DNA of 64,000 bases, from positions 1-64,000 of the forward strand of contig CDRNVI010000011.1 of NCBI GenBank assembly GCA_977017575.1. Direction: 5' to 3'. Of this stretch, positions 59,474 through 64,000 are shown in pieces. The notes below the pieces were generated by a model. That model did not search any database. It was not told the origin of the DNA and saw only the letters and a list, made by a program, of their open reading frames with translations. The stretch is from Paramoeba atlantica. Taxonomy: Eukaryota; Discosea. Numbering within the stretch: the stretch's first letter is position 1; each line of letters opens with the position of its first letter. The position numbers were made by a program, and so were the translations under genes.

Positions 59474-61666
59474 ATGAAGTGTGTACCCTCAATTTGCCCA
59501 TGCTTCCGGCTACTACCAATAATGCCTCCTACACGAGTGCTCCATACTGCCTTGGTTCCAGCAAATCTCCTTTTCCTTCGCCCGTGTCGCTACACATCGC
59601 ACTCAACCTCCATCCTCCGCAACCGACCCTCAAGCGACGCGTACGTCACCTGCGGCATCCACGGTCGCAGCCGCCCGATCCACGCCATGCAACCCATGTT
59701 AGAAGACATCATCAGCGACCAGCACGACACTATTTGGTGTCCTCGCGGGTACGACATCCCTGGCGTACTCAACGCCCAGGAAGTGGAGGAGAAACTCGCC
59801 CTCTCCTCCCGATCTCTCTGCTCAAACTCCTCTTCCACCGCAAACGTGATCCACTACCGTTGCAAGACCTCCTCTCCTTGTATTCGAACCCAACCCAACG
59901 CATACGCCACAACCCCAACCAAAGCCCAACCCCTCCTCACCTCCCAAGACGCCCATCCCGATATGTGTACCCCCTCACCTCACACAACAGCGAATCCTGG
60001 ACCCCACACCCCTCCACCCACCCCACCTTCAACCCCCACAACCCTACCCCCCTCGTTCCTATCCACGCCCCTCTCCTCCCCCACCTCCCCCTCCCCTCTC
60101 CCCTACAAATGCTCCGTACACAACTGGGGACGTAGCGACGGTCCCTCCTTCCTGGTCTGTTTGAGTGGTACTACTCCTACCCCTACTCCATCCACTACTA
60201 CTACTACCACTGCTCCATCCACCACCACGACTACTCCATCCACCACTACTACTACTCCATCCACTACTACCACTACTCGGAATCCATCCACGACTACTAC
60301 TACTACTACTACTCGCAATCCATCCACGACTACTACCACTACGCCATCCACGACTACTACTCGTAATCCATCCACTACTACGACTACTCCATCCACTGCT
60401 GCTACTCCGTCCACTACTACCACTACTCGTAATCCATCCACTACTACTACTACTCGCAATCCATCCACGACTACTACCACTACGCCATCCACGACTACTA
60501 CCACTACTTCATCCACTCCTCCATCCACTCCTACACCCCCTTCCTCTTCTTCCTCTACTACCACCACTACTCCATGCACCACTACGACTAGCAATCCATC
60601 CACTCCCCCTACTACTGCCTCCACCACTACCCCTGCTCCCTCCCCTACCCCTCCCCCTTCCCCGTTCTACGCGTGTACCCTGGCCCGCCCCTGCCGCGGG
60701 CTCACCCAGCACAAGCTCCAGGCCCGCACCCCGTACTCCTACAACGCCATGGTCCACTGCAGCACGCACCGGGAACGGCGGCGGCTGTGTGACATGGTGT
60801 GGGGGCGGCTGAGGGGGGGGAGGGGGGACGCGACGGGGGAGGGGGGGGAGGGGAGGGGGAAGGGGCTGTGGGTGTGTGGGCCGTGGAAGCCGTGTAGGGG
60901 GGGGAGAGGGGTAGAGGGGGGTACGGAGGTACAGGGGGGTAAGGAGGTGCAGGGGGGTGAAGAGGAAGGAGAAGGGGATGGGGTGAGATCCGAACGGTTG
61001 GGGGGGAGCGGACGACGTGAGGGGGAGGGCGTGGGAGTGGTGAGGGGGGGTGGGGGGAAATCGGGAGTGGTGCGGGTGAGGTGTGCGCGCCACCATGTGG
61101 TACGGTACCGACCGTATGTGGAGAGGGTGGAGGCGGCGGAGCCGGGGGCGGAGGGGGTGTTTGTGTGTAAAGGGGAGTTTCGGTGTTCCGAGGAGAGTGT
61201 GGCGCTGGATCCGTTTGGGTATGCGCTGGAGAGGGAGATTGCAAGGGTGAAGGAGGAGAAGGGGTTGCGGTTTGTGTGTAGTGAGCACGTGAGGGCGGAA
61301 ACGGGAAGGGGGGAAGGGGAAAAACCGAGAAGACCGTTGCTGGGTGCGGGGAAGGTGGTGTTCCAACTGAAGCCACGACCAGGGTCGTGGTACTGCTCGG
61401 CGTCTCAGTGTGGGGAGCTGAACATGAGTGCATGCTACTGGTGTTTTTATTGCAACACGGCACGCTCGTCACAGAGTCGTGTAATTCCCTGGGATCCTTC
61501 GAAAAAAGATTTTCCTGGGAAAATTGGGGACTGGGTATGTCTGGCGTGCCGGAAAATGAATTTCCAATTTGAGCGCCACCAAGATGAGAGCGGCGAGCTG
61601 CGTAAAATTACCAAATGTGCGTTTTGCCGCACCTTAAAGAGTGATGAGTCGCCTGTAATACAGTAA
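59474..61666 (+). CDS. CHCC zinc-module protein E with Thr-rich region and RanBP2-type finger
   Basis: 730 residues. The N-terminus (RVLHTALVPANLLFLRPCRYTSHS) suits mitochondrial import. About five module starts follow: CGIHGRSR, CSVHNWGR, CSTHRERR, CARHHVVR and CSEHVRAE, several stretched by long insertions. The biggest insertion is a region of about 160 residues of Thr/Ser/Pro repeats (TTTTPSTTTT-like, 60170-60660). The C-terminus holds a RanBP2-type zinc finger, GDWVCLACRKMNF...KCAFC, a single-stranded RNA binder in other proteins. This links the module family to RNA. Strong switch from C-rich to G-rich coding strand at about 60770. Confidence 0.82.
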   Translation: MKCVPSICPCFRLLPIMPPTRVLHTALVPANLLFLRPCRYTSHSTSILRNRPSSDAYVTCGIHGRSRPIHAMQPMLEDIISDQHDTIWCPRGYDIPGVLNAQEVEEKLALSSRSLCSNSSSTANVIHYRCKTSSPCIRTQPNAYATTPTKAQPLLTSQDAHPDMCTPSPHTTANPGPHTPPPTPPSTPTTLPPSFLSTPLSSPTSPSPLPYKCSVHNWGRSDGPSFLVCLSGTTPTPTPSTTTTTTAPSTTTTTPSTTTTTPSTTTTTRNPSTTTTTTTTRNPSTTTTTTPSTTTTRNPSTTTTTPSTAATPSTTTTTRNPSTTTTTRNPSTTTTTTPSTTTTTTSSTPPSTPTPPSSSSSTTTTTPCTTTTSNPSTPPTTASTTTPAPSPTPPPSPFYACTLARPCRGLTQHKLQARTPYSYNAMVHCSTHRERRRLCDMVWGRLRGGRGDATGEGGEGRGKGLWVCGPWKPCRGGRGVEGGTEVQGGKEVQGGEEEGEGDGVRSERLGGSGRREGEGVGVVRGGGGKSGVVRVRCARHHVVRYRPYVERVEAAEPGAEGVFVCKGEFRCSEESVALDPFGYALEREIARVKEEKGLRFVCSEHVRAETGRGEGEKPRRPLLGAGKVVFQLKPRPGSWYCSASQCGELNMSACYWCFYCNTARSSQSRVIPWDPSKKDFPGKIGDWVCLACRKMNFQFERHQDESGELRKITKCAFCRTLKSDESPVIQ
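60170..60660. repeat. ACT/CCATCCAC coding repeat
   Basis: Tandem ACT-ACT-ACT and CCATCCAC blocks inside the zinc-module gene encode the Thr/Pro/Ser-rich region. Irregular units suggest repeated slippage while the frame is kept. Confidence 0.85.
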
Positions 61667-61905
61667 TGCGCCGTGTTTTACTTGCTTTGAAAAGGGGATT
61701 TTCTCTCACACAAGGATGTGGCACGTACATCAGATGTACGAGATCAGATGTAGAAATTAGATGTCATCTAGTTTCGAGTACATGTAGTTCATGTGAACTG
61801 TGACGAGTATTTTTTTCTTTGTGCAATTGTTAATGGTTTGTTACATTGGAAACTACTCTTTATGTAAGTAATGCTCTTTATTGTCCTATTGGTTTTCATT
61901 TTGAT

Positions 61906-61907
61906 AG
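61906..61907 (+). other. Predicted trans-splice acceptor for TYW1
   Basis: The tract TATTGGTTTTCATTTTGATAG ends here (last 20 bases considered), 18 bp before the ATG at 61926. Confidence 0.5.
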
Positions 61908-61925
61908 GTGTATTGCTCTAGAAAT

Positions 61926-64000
61926 ATGGTGCACAGTATAGCGCCTGGAAAAGACTCGCTTGTGAGAACAGCCATAAAAGGAATAGTGGCAGCCGTCGGA
62001 GTCGTAGTTTCCTCTTTTGTGTACCGTCATCTGTGCTGGAAAAAAGGAATAGAATCTCCTGCAAAGAATATGCCAGAGTTCACAGAAATATATATTTGGT
62101 ATGCCTCGCATGGCGGAACTGCACGTCGCGTTGCCGTACAACTTGCTGAGAAAATGAAGGAGAACTTTAGAAGTTATTTTGTGTCTAAGCTATCTGAGGA
62201 CTATACCCCGCCGGAGTGCAAAGTCCTATCGATTGAAAACTTTGATGTGGAATCTATGACCGGCTCCTCTGTGCTAATCGCTCCAAATACGAAGTCACAA
62301 AACGGGTGCACTAATTCAGCATGTACGTGCCAGGAAAGCTCATCGAATGCGAGAACGGATCCTAATGCAACACCCAGATGTTCTGAACACGATTCCACAT
62401 ATGAAGTTCACTCGCTGCGGTCGAAATCCCGTGTTACGTTTAACATATTTGTTGTCTCGACTTACGAAAATGGAGAAGCCCCTCCGACGGGGAAACTATT
62501 TTATGAAGTGCTTACAGATGCCACGCGTGACTTTAGATTGCCGGCCAATGCATGGAATTCTACGTATTTCGCTGTATTCGGGTGTGGATCAAGAGTTTAC
62601 GGAAACAATTACAACGCGTTTGCCAAGAAAGCATTTTCTATGCTTCCGAAGAAGGGTGCTCTACCACTACTCAGTGCTCCATTTCTTTCTGATGAAACAT
62701 CTACCGATGAAGATGCACTGCAGTTTTTACGTGGGATTATGAATGCACTTGGAATTTCACAGCCTGTGGTTGGGAAATCTGACAGCTCACTACTAGACGT
62801 AAATTCTCCTGTTGATGCAGAAACCGAAGACTCGGATGACAATGAAGAATACGAGGAACGAAAATCCTCTGAGTTGGACATTGAGGACATGGTGGGTGAG
62901 AAGGAAACGTCGGAAATGATCAATCCAAGAATTCGAGCAGGATTAACCAAGCAAGGGTACTCACTCTTTGGTACGCACAGTGGTGTAAAACTCTGTCGAT
63001 GGACCAAATCAATGCTTCGCGGACGTGGGGGATGTTACAAGCACACGTTCTACGGAATCTCCTCCCTCTCGTGTATGGAGATGACTCCCTCGCTGGCATG
63101 TGCGAACAAATGTGTCTTTTGCTGGCGTCATCACACCAACCCGACCGCCCGAGAATGGAAATGGAAACACGACAAACCGAGCTTCCTGTTGGACAGTGCT
63201 CTACAGAATCATCGCCGTATGATTAAAATACTTAAAGGGGCACCAGGGGTAACGCCAGAGCGAATGCAACAAGCGATGAAAATTCGGCACTGCGCGTTGT
63301 CTCTCGTCGGGGAGCCCATTATTTACCCCGAGATTAACACGCTGGTGCAAATGATGCATGAAAATGGAATTAGCACTTTTATGGTAACGAATGCACAATT
63401 TCCTGACTGTATTGAACGCCTTACCCCAGTGACGCAACTGTATGTGTCGGTTGATGCCGGTAACAAAACCTCACTCAAGAAGATTGACCGCCCTATTTTC
63501 GAGGACTTTTGGGAGAGGTTTCTTAGCAGTCTTAAAATTTTAGCCGACAAAAAGCAGCGCACGGTATACCGATTGACTCTAGTCAAACAGTACAACACCC
63601 AGGAGCTTGGTGACTACGCCTCACTGGTGGCGGTCGGACGTCCAGATTTTATCGAGGTCAAGGGAGTGACTTATTGTGGGGACTCCGGAGCGGGTGGAGT
63701 ATCCATGGCAAACGTGCCTTATCACGAGGAGGTGATAGAATTCTGCAAGCTGCTGCAAGAGAAAATTGGGCAGAATTATCTTATTGCATGTGAGCATGAA
63801 CATTCCTGTTGTGTTTTGCTGGCCAAGCGGGAGTACTTGATAGAAGGCGTATGGCACACTTGGATTGATTATGACAAGTTTTATAATCTTGCGTTGGGGT
63901 CCGAACCGTTCACTTCTATGGACTACGCTGCCCCAACTCCGACTTGGGCCGTCTATGGGGCCTCTGAAAAAGGTTTTGATCCACTTGAAGTAAGACATCG
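61926..64000 (+). CDS. TYW1: tRNA wybutosine synthase TYW1, 3' end outside window
   Basis: Radical-SAM enzyme that makes the tricyclic base of tRNA-Phe in the wybutosine pathway. The open frame runs from the ATG at 61926 through the window end (691 codons seen). An N-terminal membrane segment (about 15-36) precedes a flavodoxin domain (IYIWYASHGGTARRVA). Next comes an acidic linker, then the radical-SAM core with the cluster-binding C392-x3-C396-x2-C399 (CANKCVFC) and SLVGEPIIYPEIN. The C-terminal TYW1 domain has EVKGVTYCGDSG and YLIACEHEHSCC. This is the flavodoxin-fused eukaryotic form. Confidence 0.93.
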   Translation, partial: MVHSIAPGKDSLVRTAIKGIVAAVGVVVSSFVYRHLCWKKGIESPAKNMPEFTEIYIWYASHGGTARRVAVQLAEKMKENFRSYFVSKLSEDYTPPECKVLSIENFDVESMTGSSVLIAPNTKSQNGCTNSACTCQESSSNARTDPNATPRCSEHDSTYEVHSLRSKSRVTFNIFVVSTYENGEAPPTGKLFYEVLTDATRDFRLPANAWNSTYFAVFGCGSRVYGNNYNAFAKKAFSMLPKKGALPLLSAPFLSDETSTDEDALQFLRGIMNALGISQPVVGKSDSSLLDVNSPVDAETEDSDDNEEYEERKSSELDIEDMVGEKETSEMINPRIRAGLTKQGYSLFGTHSGVKLCRWTKSMLRGRGGCYKHTFYGISSLSCMEMTPSLACANKCVFCWRHHTNPTAREWKWKHDKPSFLLDSALQNHRRMIKILKGAPGVTPERMQQAMKIRHCALSLVGEPIIYPEINTLVQMMHENGISTFMVTNAQFPDCIERLTPVTQLYVSVDAGNKTSLKKIDRPIFEDFWERFLSSLKILADKKQRTVYRLTLVKQYNTQELGDYASLVAVGRPDFIEVKGVTYCGDSGAGGVSMANVPYHEEVIEFCKLLQEKIGQNYLIACEHEHSCCVLLAKREYLIEGVWHTWIDYDKFYNLALGSEPFTSMDYAAPTPTWAVYGASEKGFDPLEVRH

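Overview
The window comes from a euglenozoan, most likely a kinetoplastid. Three independent signs agree. First, 0-7.3 kb is a tandem array encoding 5S rRNA (minus strand) and a spliced-leader (SL) RNA (plus strand). The SL exon starts AACT and ends CAGTTTCTGTACCTTGTTG, and the intron opens GTATGAGAAGC, as in kinetoplastid SL RNA. Second, from 11.6 kb to the window end every convincing gene lies on the plus strand, with short spacers and no visible cis introns, as in polycistronic directional gene clusters. Polypyrimidine-AG acceptors sit just before several start codons. Third, the phosphofructokinase is the kinetoplastid type and ends in SKL, a glycosomal (PTS1) signal. The compact, intron-free layout resembles early-branching kinetoplastids, but the genus is inference.

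Layout. 1-7283: SL/5S array of about 2.6-2.9 kb units with tRNA-like elements, (GA)n tracts, a 20-nt minisatellite and a long hairpin. 7284-8387: a broken Harbinger/IS5-like transposase where the array stops. 8602-9393: a minus-strand zinc-ribbon protein. 9.4-11.6 kb: divergent strand-switch region with a palindromic tRNA-like locus, a dispersed repeat and an IS30-like transposase remnant. 11.6-36.2 kb: GDP-mannose pyrophosphorylase, pantothenate kinase, mitochondrial processing peptidase alpha, Aha1, CstF64-like, a giant helical protein, a kinase-like protein, an LRR protein, and four members of an unrecognised Cys-His zinc-module family. 36.2-44 kb: TFIIIC-subunit-like protein, RNase H2A and a second LRR protein, separated by repeat-rich gaps including a 1.1 kb inverted-repeat element. 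44-64 kb: GFM2-like EF-G, Msp1/ATAD1, TOP3B, a DCP1-like protein, a third LRR protein, uL22, an m-AAA/FtsH protease, PFK, a fifth zinc-module protein with a RanBP2-type finger, and TYW1 (running off the end).

Many genes serve the mitochondrion (MPP alpha, EF-G2, m-AAA protease, Msp1, probably the zinc-module proteins) or RNA biology (5S, SL, CstF64, DCP1, uL22, TOP3B, TYW1, TFIIIC-like). The two most unusual signals are the five-gene zinc-module family, with the strikingly regular spacing C-x2-H-x19-C-x5-C, and a switch within many genes from a C-rich 5' half to a G-rich 3' half of the coding strand. All calls were made by eye; no alignment or database search was run.
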